Positions 1 to 6,431 of a DNA stretch of 9,600 bases are shown here, one piece after another; the first letter of the stretch is position 1, and each line of letters starts with the position of its first letter. The stretch is taken from NCBI GenBank assembly GCA_938040915.1, contig CALHZE010000132.1, forward strand, positions 1 through 9,600, read 5' to 3'. The stretch is from an uncultured Bacteroidia bacterium. Its GTDB lineage: Bacteria; Bacteroidota; Bacteroidia; Bacteroidales; CAJPTX01. The position numbers were made by a program, and so were the translations under genes. Below the pieces are notes generated by a model, which searched no databases, had not been told where the DNA came from, and was given only the letters and a program-made list of their open reading frames with translations.

Positions 1-1566
1 ACCGAAGACATGGTGCGGATCTACATGGCTCACTACCCCGCACGTTACAATATCAGCTGGGAAACGTTTATCGCCTTTGGGCGAGTTGACCCATCCAACC
101 CCGACGAGCGATTTTCTATGAGTAACCTCGCGGCGAGCTTCTCGTCGGGGATGAACGGGGTGAGCATGGTGCACGGCGAGGTGAGTCAAAAGATGTTTGC
201 AGGGCTATGGCCTGGGTATTACCCGAGTGAGAACTATGTTGGGTATGTGACCAACGGGGTACACTTCCCCACGTGGACAGCGCCTGTTTGGAAAAGCAAG
301 CTCTGTGATGGACAGAAGGGGCTACCGCATTGGGAACGGGTGAAGGAAATGCCTGTGGAGGAGATTTGGAATATCCGTAAGACACTCAAACAGCAGCTAA
401 TTGATCACGTGGTAAGCTCGATGTCGTCGCCTGAGATGGTACGTTTCCATCCGCCCAAACACCTCGTTGATATCGAAGAGAAGCTGAAGCCCGAGGTGCT
501 CACAATCGGCTTTGCGCGCCGGTTTGCTACCTACAAGCGTGCGCACCTATTGCTGAGCGACCTTGACCGCTTGGCAGAGATTATCAACAATCCGCGTCGA
601 CCGGTGCAGTTGCTCTTTGCTGGGAAGGCGCATCCGCATGATATTGCAGGGCAAGACCTCATTAAGCGCATCTTTAATGTGTCGCTTATGCCCCAGTTCC
701 GTGGTAAGCTGATCTTCTTGCCTAACTATGACATGGATTTGGCGCGCCGCATGGTGCAAGGGGTCGATGTGTGGCTCAATACGCCGACGCGTCCGTTGGA
801 AGCCTCGGGCACGAGTGGGATGAAGGCGGTGATGAATGGCGTGTTACATTTTAGTGTCCTCGATGGCTGGTGGGTAGAAGGGTATGAAGAGGGCGCTGGT
901 TGGGCGGTCACCAAGGAACGCACGTATGAAGTGCAGGAGATCCAGGATGAGCTTGATGCCGAGGTGCTCTACTCGACTATTGAGAATGAAATCGCGCCGC
1001 TGTATTATGATCGCAACACGCGGGAGTGTCCCGAGGGGTGGGTGCGTGCGATTCAGAAAAGTATGAGCGAGATCGCGCCGCGCTTTTCGACCACTCGGAT
1101 GCAGGCGGATTATGTCGTGAAGTATTACGAACCGCAAGCTGCCTATCATCAGGAGCTTCTTGCCGGCGACGGAGCGGTTTTGCGTGAGCTCCTCGCGTGG
1201 AAAGAGCGCATGTTGGCAAATTGGGAGAAGGTGAGCGTCATCCGCGCCGAGGGGATCGGGATGGGGTCGCAAGCTATCTTGACTGGGCAGGAGTATACCG
1301 GTAGTGTGGTCTTAGACTTGGCCGATTTGTCGCCTGAGGATGTGGGAGTCGAACTCATCTTCACGGAGTTGCGTCCGGGTGAGAACGAAGTCGTGATTCA
1401 CGGTCGTTTGCCTTACGTTTTCGATCACAGTAACGGTCCGCGCGCTGAGTACTTACTTCATTTCGTGCCGCCCTCTCCAGGGGTCTTTGACGTGGCGATA
1501 AGGCTCTATGCAAAGAATGAGCACCTCCGTCAACGGATGGATTTTGCCCTCGTAAGGTGGGTTTAG
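1..1566 (+). CDS. glgP: Alpha-glucan phosphorylase (GT35, bacterial glgP type), C-terminal part
   Basis: This is the 3' part of a gene that starts before the window; the frame is open from base 1 and 521 residues are visible. The enzyme releases glucose-1-phosphate from the non-reducing ends of glycogen or maltodextrin in the cytoplasm, using pyridoxal phosphate. Counting from base 1, VTNGVHFPTW lies at residues 83-92. ARRFATYKR at 172-180 matches the phosphate-binding KRxxEYKR segment of glycogen phosphorylase. EASGTSGMK ends at Lys275, which aligns with the PLP-binding lysine, and is followed by the expected LDGWWVEGYEEG stretch. From about residue 395 to the end is the family's small C-terminal domain. 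Related proteins are about 850 residues, so roughly a third is missing. In some Bacteroidota a similar phosphorylase is fused behind a glycogen-synthase-like domain; whether that holds here cannot be seen. miaB follows after a short gap. The family call is secure; the gene symbol is by family. Confidence 0.92.
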   Translation, partial: TEDMVRIYMAHYPARYNISWETFIAFGRVDPSNPDERFSMSNLAASFSSGMNGVSMVHGEVSQKMFAGLWPGYYPSENYVGYVTNGVHFPTWTAPVWKSKLCDGQKGLPHWERVKEMPVEEIWNIRKTLKQQLIDHVVSSMSSPEMVRFHPPKHLVDIEEKLKPEVLTIGFARRFATYKRAHLLLSDLDRLAEIINNPRRPVQLLFAGKAHPHDIAGQDLIKRIFNVSLMPQFRGKLIFLPNYDMDLARRMVQGVDVWLNTPTRPLEASGTSGMKAVMNGVLHFSVLDGWWVEGYEEGAGWAVTKERTYEVQEIQDELDAEVLYSTIENEIAPLYYDRNTRECPEGWVRAIQKSMSEIAPRFSTTRMQADYVVKYYEPQAAYHQELLAGDGAVLRELLAWKERMLANWEKVSVIRAEGIGMGSQAILTGQEYTGSVVLDLADLSPEDVGVELIFTELRPGENEVVIHGRLPYVFDHSNGPRAEYLLHFVPPSPGVFDVAIRLYAKNEHLRQRMDFALVRWV

Positions 1567-1593
1567 GAGAGTTGTTAGGGGGTGCACCGTCTT

Positions 1594-2919
1594 ATGCGCT
1601 TCTTTATTGAAACGTATGGCTGTCAAATGAATGCGAATGACAGCGAAATTGTGGCTTCCCTGTTGGAGAGTACGGGCTTTCGGCTCGTACCCTCCAGCGA
1701 GGAGGCTGATATTGTCCTCATAAACACCTGTGCCATCCGCGACAATGCTGAGCAGCGCATTTATGGTCGTATCGCACAGTATAAGAAGCTTAAGCGCACC
1801 ACGCGCAAGGGGCTTGTGATTGGTGTATTGGGGTGTATGGCAGGGCGCGTGAAGGAGGAGCTCCTTTCTCCCCGCGTGGGTGCTACGGTCGTGGTCGGTC
1901 CCGATGGCTATCGTTATTTACCCGAACTCTTGCGCGATGCGGTGAGCGGTACGCAGGGGATGTATACGCGTCTCTCGCGTACGGAAACTTATGCCGATAT
2001 AGAGCCATTGCGGTATGGCGGGAATCGCGTGTCTGCGTTTACGTCGATTATGCGTGGGTGCAACTATGCGTGCACTTATTGCGTCGTCCCTTTTACACGC
2101 GGACCGGAACGGAGTCGGGACGTGAGGTCTATCTTGCAGGAGGTTCGGAAGCTTGCCGAGCAGGGGTATCGCGAGGTGACACTGCTCGGGCAAACCGTGG
2201 ATAGTTACCGATGGAAGTCGCCAGAGGGACGGGTGGTCTCTTTTGCCGAGCTTTTAGCCCAAGTCGCAGAGGCGATACCGATGATAAGGGTTCGTTTTGC
2301 TACCTCACATCCCCATGATATGACCGAGGAGGTGTTGCGTGTCGTGGCTTCGTACCCTAATATCTGCCACCACATTCATTTACCCGTGCAGTCTGGCTCT
2401 ACGGCGGTGTTGGAGCGGATGAAGCGCCGCTATACGCGCGAGGAGTATTTGGCGCAAATCGAGCGCATACGTACTCTCTTGCCCGATGCTGCCATCACGA
2501 CCGACATCATCGCGGGTTTTACGGGCGAAACGCAAGCCGAGCACGAAGAAACGCTCTCGTTGATGGAGACCGTGCGTTTTGACCTTGCGTATATGTTTAA
2601 GTACTCCGAACGACCCGGTACTTACGCTCAACGCCGTATGGGCGATACTGTCTCTGAGGAGGTGAAGAGTGCTCGCCTACAAGAGATTATCGACTTGCAA
2701 CAGGCGCACTCCTTGGCTGTCAATCAGAGCCACGTCGGGCAGATCTATGAGGTGCTGGTGGAGGGCTACTCGCATAAGTCTGAGGCAGACCAGTGTGGTC
2801 GTAATCCGCAAAACCAGATGATCGTGTTCCCATCGACTGACTGTCCCGTAGGGACGCTTTTGCGCGTGCGCGTGACAGAGGCTACGGCAAATACGCTGCT
2901 TGGGGGCGTTGTTTCATGA
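1594..2919 (+). CDS. miaB: tRNA-2-methylthio-N6-dimethylallyladenosine synthase MiaB
   Basis: Radical-SAM methylthiotransferase that adds a methylthio group to isopentenyl-A37 in tRNAs reading UNN codons. I chose the ATG at 1594 because it begins just ahead of the conserved FFIETYGCQMN. A GTG at 1582 is in frame and would add four residues (445 instead of 441), but the G-rich TTAGGGGG abuts it and is better spaced for the ATG. Numbering from the GTG, the N-terminal domain carries Cys14, Cys50 and Cys85, the ligands of the auxiliary iron-sulfur cluster. The radical-SAM CxxxCxxC is Cys160, Cys164 and Cys167, within MRGCNYACTYCVVPFTRG. A TRAM RNA-binding domain fills about residues 378-445. The motifs INTCAIRDNAEQR and YCVVPFTRGxERSR point to MiaB rather than MtaB or RimO. 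The stop overlaps the next start (ATGA), so the two genes are probably translationally coupled. Confidence 0.95.
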   Translation: MRFFIETYGCQMNANDSEIVASLLESTGFRLVPSSEEADIVLINTCAIRDNAEQRIYGRIAQYKKLKRTTRKGLVIGVLGCMAGRVKEELLSPRVGATVVVGPDGYRYLPELLRDAVSGTQGMYTRLSRTETYADIEPLRYGGNRVSAFTSIMRGCNYACTYCVVPFTRGPERSRDVRSILQEVRKLAEQGYREVTLLGQTVDSYRWKSPEGRVVSFAELLAQVAEAIPMIRVRFATSHPHDMTEEVLRVVASYPNICHHIHLPVQSGSTAVLERMKRRYTREEYLAQIERIRTLLPDAAITTDIIAGFTGETQAEHEETLSLMETVRFDLAYMFKYSERPGTYAQRRMGDTVSEEVKSARLQEIIDLQQAHSLAVNQSHVGQIYEVLVEGYSHKSEADQCGRNPQNQMIVFPSTDCPVGTLLRVRVTEATANTLLGGVVS

Positions 2920-3683
2920 AAAGTGAGCTAACGATTACCCTCCTACAGGCGGATATTAAAGCGTGTGATCGCTCCATAAACCTAGCGCACTATACCGAGC
3001 TGTTGAAAGGGCGCGCGGAGGGGACTGATGTCCTCCTTTTACCCGAGATGTTTCCTACGGGCTTTCAGATGGATTCGGCTTACTTTGAGCCCCACCGTGG
3101 CGAATCGTTTGCATGGATGCAAGCGGTGGCGAAACAGTATGACTGTGCCGTTGGGGGGAGTATTGCCGTGCAGGATGGGGGGCGTAATTATAACCGGTTT
3201 TATCTGGTAGACCCATCGGGGACGTATGTGTATTACGACAAACGCAATCTGTTTCTCCTTGCTGGCGAAGAGAAGGTCTTTACAGCAGGAAGTGAGCGTG
3301 TGGTAGTGAACCACCATGGGTGGCGCTTGATGCTCCAAACCTGTTTTGACCTCCGTTTCCCAGAAACGGCGCGTAGCCGAGGAGACTACGACGTGTTGCT
3401 TTACACCGCCTCGTGGCCTTCGGCGCGCGACTTTGCGTGGCGTTCGTTGCTTGTTGCGCGGGCTATTGAGAACCAGTGTTATGTGGCAGCAGTGAACCGG
3501 GTCGGGGCAGATGCGAAGGGGGTTGCGCATATCGGTCATTCGGTCGTGTTAGACTTCGTAGGACAACCTGTGAACTCTCTGCCTGATGGGGTAGAGGGGG
3601 TGTTACAGGCGCGGTGTCGTCGGGAGATGCTGGGCAAGTTTCGAGAGTCATTCCCGCTTTTTTCCGCGAACCGTGAGAAATAG
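2916..3683 (+). CDS. Omega-amidase, Nit2/YafV-type carbon-nitrogen hydrolase
   Basis: Nitrilase-superfamily amidase of 255 residues, a normal length for the YafV/Nit2 group. These cytoplasmic enzymes hydrolyse alpha-ketoglutaramate or alpha-ketosuccinamate to the dicarboxylic 2-oxo acid plus ammonia. They are regarded as metabolite-repair enzymes linked to glutamine transamination and methionine salvage. The catalytic Glu-Lys-Cys triad is visible: Glu44 in LLLPEMFPTGF, Lys109 in YYDKRNLF, and Cys143 in LQTCFDLRFPE. The ASWPSARDFAWRSLLVARAIEN segment (residues 165-186) and the following VAAVNRVG closely resemble YafV and separate it from acylating branches such as NAD synthetase or biotinidase. 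There is no signal peptide. It overlaps miaB by 4 bp and has no Shine-Dalgarno of its own, so it is likely translated by coupling. The family is secure; the exact substrate is inferred from it. Confidence 0.9.
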   Translation: MKSELTITLLQADIKACDRSINLAHYTELLKGRAEGTDVLLLPEMFPTGFQMDSAYFEPHRGESFAWMQAVAKQYDCAVGGSIAVQDGGRNYNRFYLVDPSGTYVYYDKRNLFLLAGEEKVFTAGSERVVVNHHGWRLMLQTCFDLRFPETARSRGDYDVLLYTASWPSARDFAWRSLLVARAIENQCYVAAVNRVGADAKGVAHIGHSVVLDFVGQPVNSLPDGVEGVLQARCRREMLGKFRESFPLFSANREK

Positions 3684-3711
3684 TTGATATAAGAAGAAAC
3701 TACTATCTTTG
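3684..3711 (+). promoter_or_regulatory. Bacteroidota-type promoter for the DUF4412-like gene
   Basis: TTG at 3684-3686 and TATCTTTG at 3704-3711 match the phylum's -33 (TTTG/TTG) and -7 (TAnnTTTG) elements with a 17-nt gap. The TTG begins immediately after the omega-amidase stop codon. Transcription would start at about 3717, giving a leader of roughly 28 nt before the ATG at 3745. The 11-mer CTATCTTTGCC at 3703-3713 recurs exactly before ligA (6403-6413), which supports both calls. Confidence 0.75.
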
Positions 3712-3744
3712 CCTACAAAGAACTAACACAACAACTAGCAACCT

Positions 3745-4470
3745 ATGAAACACGTAATTAGCCGATGGTGGGCAGGACTCGTTGTCCTGCTATTATCGTT
3801 TGTCCTTGTGTGGGTCTTGTGTCGCTGTCATGGTAGGCAAGGTAAGGTGACGGAGGAGGGCTGTGAAGGAAGTGGATATGTCGTCTACCAGCTTAACTGG
3901 CATGCCACGGGGGGCGAGTCGCTCTTGAATACCATTTTCCCTTCCGAACTTAAGCTTTACTTTTCGAAGCCCCATCTTCGAATGGAGATGCTGAGCATGG
4001 GGGGAATTGGTAAAGCCTTCTTTTTACTGAATACGCTCTCGGGCGAGGGGAATGTGATGGTCTCTATCGTGGGGGTGCGTTCGCGTTATCACGAAGTATT
4101 GGCAGACACAGAACAGTCGTTTCTCTTCAGCAATAAGCGAGCGGAGTCGATACCCCCGCCTCTAGATACGCTCTTTATGGGTGAGCATTGTCTGTTTACA
4201 GAGGCTACCCTTTCTCCGAACCCGACCGATCACTATCGGTTGATCTATAACCCTCGCTTGGGGTGGAAGGAGGTAAACAAGTTTAGTCCTTTTGAGGGTG
4301 TCGATGGCATCGTCCTTTCAGGGAGTTTCTGTCTTGGGCACATCCGCGTGGAAATGGAGGCTAAGGAGGTTGTCGCGTGTTGTGTCGACCCAAAGCTCTT
4401 TCAGGTCGACGCCGATTATAAGGAGGTCAGCCGCTCGACGATGGAGCAGCTGCTGGGGTTCGGTTTCTAG
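3745..4470 (+). CDS. Membrane-anchored DUF4412-like periplasmic protein, function unknown
   Basis: Protein of 241 residues. The N-terminus has a short basic stretch and then a hydrophobic segment at about 9-26 (WWAGLVVLLLSFVLVWVLC), either a signal anchor or an uncleaved signal peptide. Cys26 and Cys28 follow, but the residue before Cys26 is Leu, so the canonical lipobox (Gly, Ala or Ser at -1) is not met and lipidation is doubtful. The rest looks like a beta-rich exported domain. It has the layout I associate with DUF4412/GLPGLI-like Bacteroidota proteins: an opening GYVVYQL strand (44-50), a PSELKLYFSKPHLRMEM segment (66-82) and a closing LFQVDADYKEVS (218-229). That assignment rests on overall pattern, not on a diagnostic motif. 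Later cysteines are at 40, 149, 196, 212 and 213. It has its own promoter and terminator, so it is probably a single-gene unit. Nothing shows what it binds or does. Confidence 0.8.
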   Translation: MKHVISRWWAGLVVLLLSFVLVWVLCRCHGRQGKVTEEGCEGSGYVVYQLNWHATGGESLLNTIFPSELKLYFSKPHLRMEMLSMGGIGKAFFLLNTLSGEGNVMVSIVGVRSRYHEVLADTEQSFLFSNKRAESIPPPLDTLFMGEHCLFTEATLSPNPTDHYRLIYNPRLGWKEVNKFSPFEGVDGIVLSGSFCLGHIRVEMEAKEVVACCVDPKLFQVDADYKEVSRSTMEQLLGFGF

Positions 4471-4494
4471 AGAAAAGTAAGATTGTGACAATAG

Positions 4495-4543
4495 ATGCGG
4501 GGAAGAGTCTGGAATATGGGCTTATTCCTCGCATTTTCTTTTC
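4495..4543 (+). terminator. Rho-independent terminator after the DUF4412-like gene
   Basis: ATGCGGGGAA (4495-4504) pairs with TTCCTCGCAT (4525-4534) over 10 bp with one G-U pair. AGTC (4506-4509) and GGCT (4519-4522) can form an inner helix in the 20-nt loop. The tail TTTTCTTTT follows at about 4534-4543. It lies 24 nt after the stop codon at 4470, the expected place. Confidence 0.72.
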
Positions 4544-4574
4544 CCGTTGAGCAAGACGCCTTTCAAGCAGGTCA

Positions 4575-4605
4575 TTTCTCCTCTATGCATTTTTCCCTAC
4601 CTTCG
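4575..4605 (+). promoter_or_regulatory. Possible Bacteroidota promoter for the AAA/DUF1703 gene
   Basis: TACCTTCG at 4598-4605 differs from TAnnTTTG at one fixed base. A weak TTTC at 4575-4578 could serve as the -33 element with 19 nt between them. A start at about 4611 would leave a leader of some 18 nt that carries the Shine-Dalgarno. It is clearly weaker than the elements at 3704 and 6404. A gene start following a terminator nevertheless needs a promoter somewhere in this stretch. Confidence 0.4.
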
Positions 4606-4615
4606 TAGACACATC

Positions 4616-4621
4616 GGAGGG
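4616..4621 (+). promoter_or_regulatory. Shine-Dalgarno of the AAA/DUF1703 gene
   Basis: GGAGGG ends 7 nt before the ATG at 4629. This decides the start over the ATG two codons later (4635). A full purine-rich site is uncommon in Bacteroidota and absent from most other genes here. Confidence 0.65.
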
Positions 4622-4628
4622 CGAAATT

Positions 4629-6278
4629 ATGGATATGCAAGGACGGTTGCCAGTAGGCATACAGACATTCGAAGACATTCGGAGAAGGGAGCTGTGTTAT
4701 GTCGACAAGACGAAGTATGTGGCACAGCTTATCTCTTCCGGTTTTAAGAGTATCTTCCTGAGCCGCCCTCACCGCTTTGGCAAGAGCCTCTTCCTATCTA
4801 CCCTCAAGGCGTATTTCGAAGGTAAAAAGGAGCTGTTTGAGGGGCTTTATATTGCGGGGGTCGAGGACGAGATGGCGCGTGTGCAGAAGCGAGAACCGTG
4901 GGAGGAGAGCCCAGTGCTCTACTTCGATTTCAATGCAAAAGACTATTCAACGTACAATAAGCTAACCAATCGGTTGGAGGCTCAGCTTTCTTATTTAGAG
5001 AAACTGTATGAAGTGCGAAGGGATCATGAAGACCCAGACGACCGCTTTATTCACCTGATTAGCTCGTTGTTTCGCAAAACGGGCAAGCAGGTGGTTATCC
5101 TTATTGACGAATATGACAAACCCCTCCTAGAGACCGTAACAGAAGAGGGGCTTAACGAAGCAAACCGTGTGATCCTCAAATCTTTTTATGAAGCGCTCAA
5201 GCAGTGTGACTCGTATATTCGTTTCGCTTTCCTGACGGGTATAACCAAGTTTAGTAAGACGACCCTCTTTAGCGGAGTGAATAACCTTGTGGATATTACC
5301 CTCGTCGATGACTATGCGGCGATTTGTGGCTTTACTGCGCAAGAGCTTTCCACCTACTTTGCTCCCGAGATCGAGCAACTAGCGCGCAACGAAGAGAGCA
5401 CGGTCGAAGAGACAAGAGCGCGCCTCAAGAAAGAGTATGACGGTTATTGTTTTGCGCGTCAAGGCGAGCAGGTATATAATCCGTTTAGCTTGCTCAATGT
5501 CTTAGCCAAAGGCGAGTATGATTATTACTGGTTTGAGACAGCAACGCCCTCTTATCTTATCAATTACTTGAAACGGACGCGAGTCTTTGTACCGAACTTA
5601 GATACCGACTTGAAGATTGGCATCAATGCTATACAAGACTTTCGTTACAATGCGCAAGACTCGGTGATCCCGCTTCTGTTCCAAGCCGGTTACCTTACCA
5701 TCAAGTCTTACCTGAAACAGGCGCGTCTTTTTCAGTTGGGTTACCCTAACGAAGAGGTACGTTTCGGTTTCTTGGAGGAGCTTCTTCCTCTTTACACCAG
5801 CTTTATTACGCGCGTCAACATTGAGCCGACAATCTGGGACTTGTATGAGCAGCTCGATCGCGCAGACCTCGCGGGCGCGATGAAACAGGTAGAGGACATT
5901 TTGGCGGGCATACTCTATGGGAATATCCCTAACGACGAGAGCGGACGCCCCCTCCGCGAACAGTACTACCAGTCGGTGCTCTATGCTGTTTTCCGTCTTT
6001 TAGGGCTTCATGCACAAGCGGAGGTCGTTTGTGCTACAGGGCGGGTAGACATGGTGGTCAAGACTGCGCACCATCTCTACATTTTCGAGTTTAAGGTGAC
6101 AACGCAAGGCACGGCGCAGGATGCCATTACCCAGATCAAAGAGCGAGGGTATATCAAGATGTTTTCCTCGGACGATCGCCCCATTCATCTCGTGGGGGTG
6201 AGCTTTGACGAGAAAATGCGGAACATTGGGGAGTGGAAAGAGGTCTTAGTGCCCGACGGGCGGGAAGTGGAGGAGTAA
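4629..6278 (+). CDS. AAA-ATPase-like protein with C-terminal PD-(D/E)XK (DUF1703) domain
   Basis: Protein of 549 residues, a normal length for the AAA_9 plus DUF1703 family (PF09820 and PF08011), which is often present in many copies in Bacteroidota genomes. The N-terminal block LPVGIQTFEDIRRRELCYVDKT (7-28) is the family signature. The P-loop is SRPHRFGKSLFLSTL (45-59), the family's Arg-rich variant ending in GKS (51-53). Walker B is VVILIDEYDKPLL (155-167) with Asp160 and Glu161. FLTGITKFSK follows near residue 200. The C-terminus has a nuclease-like arrangement: Asp474 in GRVDMVV and Glu487/Lys489 in YIFEFKV, the usual Asp...Glu-x-Lys spacing, then an AxxQIxxRGY-like helix. So both the ATPase and nuclease-like sites look intact. 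The family has no established function; mobile-element or defence roles have been suggested. The gene stands alone, with hairpins before and after. Its base composition is not obviously different from its neighbours. Confidence 0.9.
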   Translation: MDMQGRLPVGIQTFEDIRRRELCYVDKTKYVAQLISSGFKSIFLSRPHRFGKSLFLSTLKAYFEGKKELFEGLYIAGVEDEMARVQKREPWEESPVLYFDFNAKDYSTYNKLTNRLEAQLSYLEKLYEVRRDHEDPDDRFIHLISSLFRKTGKQVVILIDEYDKPLLETVTEEGLNEANRVILKSFYEALKQCDSYIRFAFLTGITKFSKTTLFSGVNNLVDITLVDDYAAICGFTAQELSTYFAPEIEQLARNEESTVEETRARLKKEYDGYCFARQGEQVYNPFSLLNVLAKGEYDYYWFETATPSYLINYLKRTRVFVPNLDTDLKIGINAIQDFRYNAQDSVIPLLFQAGYLTIKSYLKQARLFQLGYPNEEVRFGFLEELLPLYTSFITRVNIEPTIWDLYEQLDRADLAGAMKQVEDILAGILYGNIPNDESGRPLREQYYQSVLYAVFRLLGLHAQAEVVCATGRVDMVVKTAHHLYIFEFKVTTQGTAQDAITQIKERGYIKMFSSDDRPIHLVGVSFDEKMRNIGEWKEVLVPDGREVEE

Positions 6279-6335
6279 GACATCTCCGACGATTCGATAG
6301 CAGTCGGTTGTTTTGAAAAGTAAAGGAGTCGCCTC

Positions 6336-6357
6336 GCAGGGGCATCTCCCTTGCTTT
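6336..6357 (+). terminator. Hairpin with short T tail after the AAA/DUF1703 gene
   Basis: GCAGGGG (6336-6342) pairs with CCCTTGC (6348-6354) around a CATCT loop, 7 bp with one G-U pair. TTTATA follows. The tail is short, so termination is possible but not certain. It is the first of two hairpins before ligA. Confidence 0.4.
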
Positions 6358-6360
6358 ATA

Positions 6361-6390
6361 ATAGGGGGGGCGCATAGCCCCCTTTATTCT
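6361..6390 (+). terminator. GC-rich hairpin terminator upstream of ligA
   Basis: The core GGGGGC (6366-6371) pairs with GCCCCC (6377-6382) around a GCATA loop, followed by TTTATTCTT. The arms can extend to 11 bp (6361-6371 with 6377-6387) using two G-U pairs. The position fits termination of the AAA/DUF1703 transcript. The T-rich tail also contains the place where the ligA -33 element should lie. Confidence 0.6.
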
Positions 6391-6411
6391 TGCCACAATC
6401 CGCTATCTTTG
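6383..6411 (+). promoter_or_regulatory. Bacteroidota-type promoter for ligA
   Basis: TATCTTTG at 6404-6411 is a full -7 match inside the 11-mer CTATCTTTGCC, shared with the promoter at 3703. At the same spacing as there, the -33 position holds TTTA (6383-6386), an imperfect match. Transcription would begin at about 6418, only some 14 nt before the ATG at 6432. Confidence 0.68.
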
Positions 6412-6431
6412 CCCTCGGTAACACGCTGCGA

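Noticed and set aside
844..1272. 142-codon open frame on the minus strand
   Set aside because: It is a shadow of the phosphorylase coding sequence, with no domain or ribosome site of its own.
3039..3539. 166-codon open frame on the minus strand
   Set aside because: It lies entirely antisense to the omega-amidase, whose motifs are clear, and its translation has no recognisable domain.
3820..3830. Possible lipobox (VWVLC) of the DUF4412-like protein
   Set aside because: The -1 residue is Leu, whereas Gly, Ala or Ser is expected, so I do not call it a lipoprotein.
6390..6431. Upstream TTG extension of ligA adding 14 residues
   Set aside because: It would put the -7 promoter element TATCTTTG inside the coding region, and the added residues match nothing at the LigA N-terminus. 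The ATG at 6432 gives the usual start.
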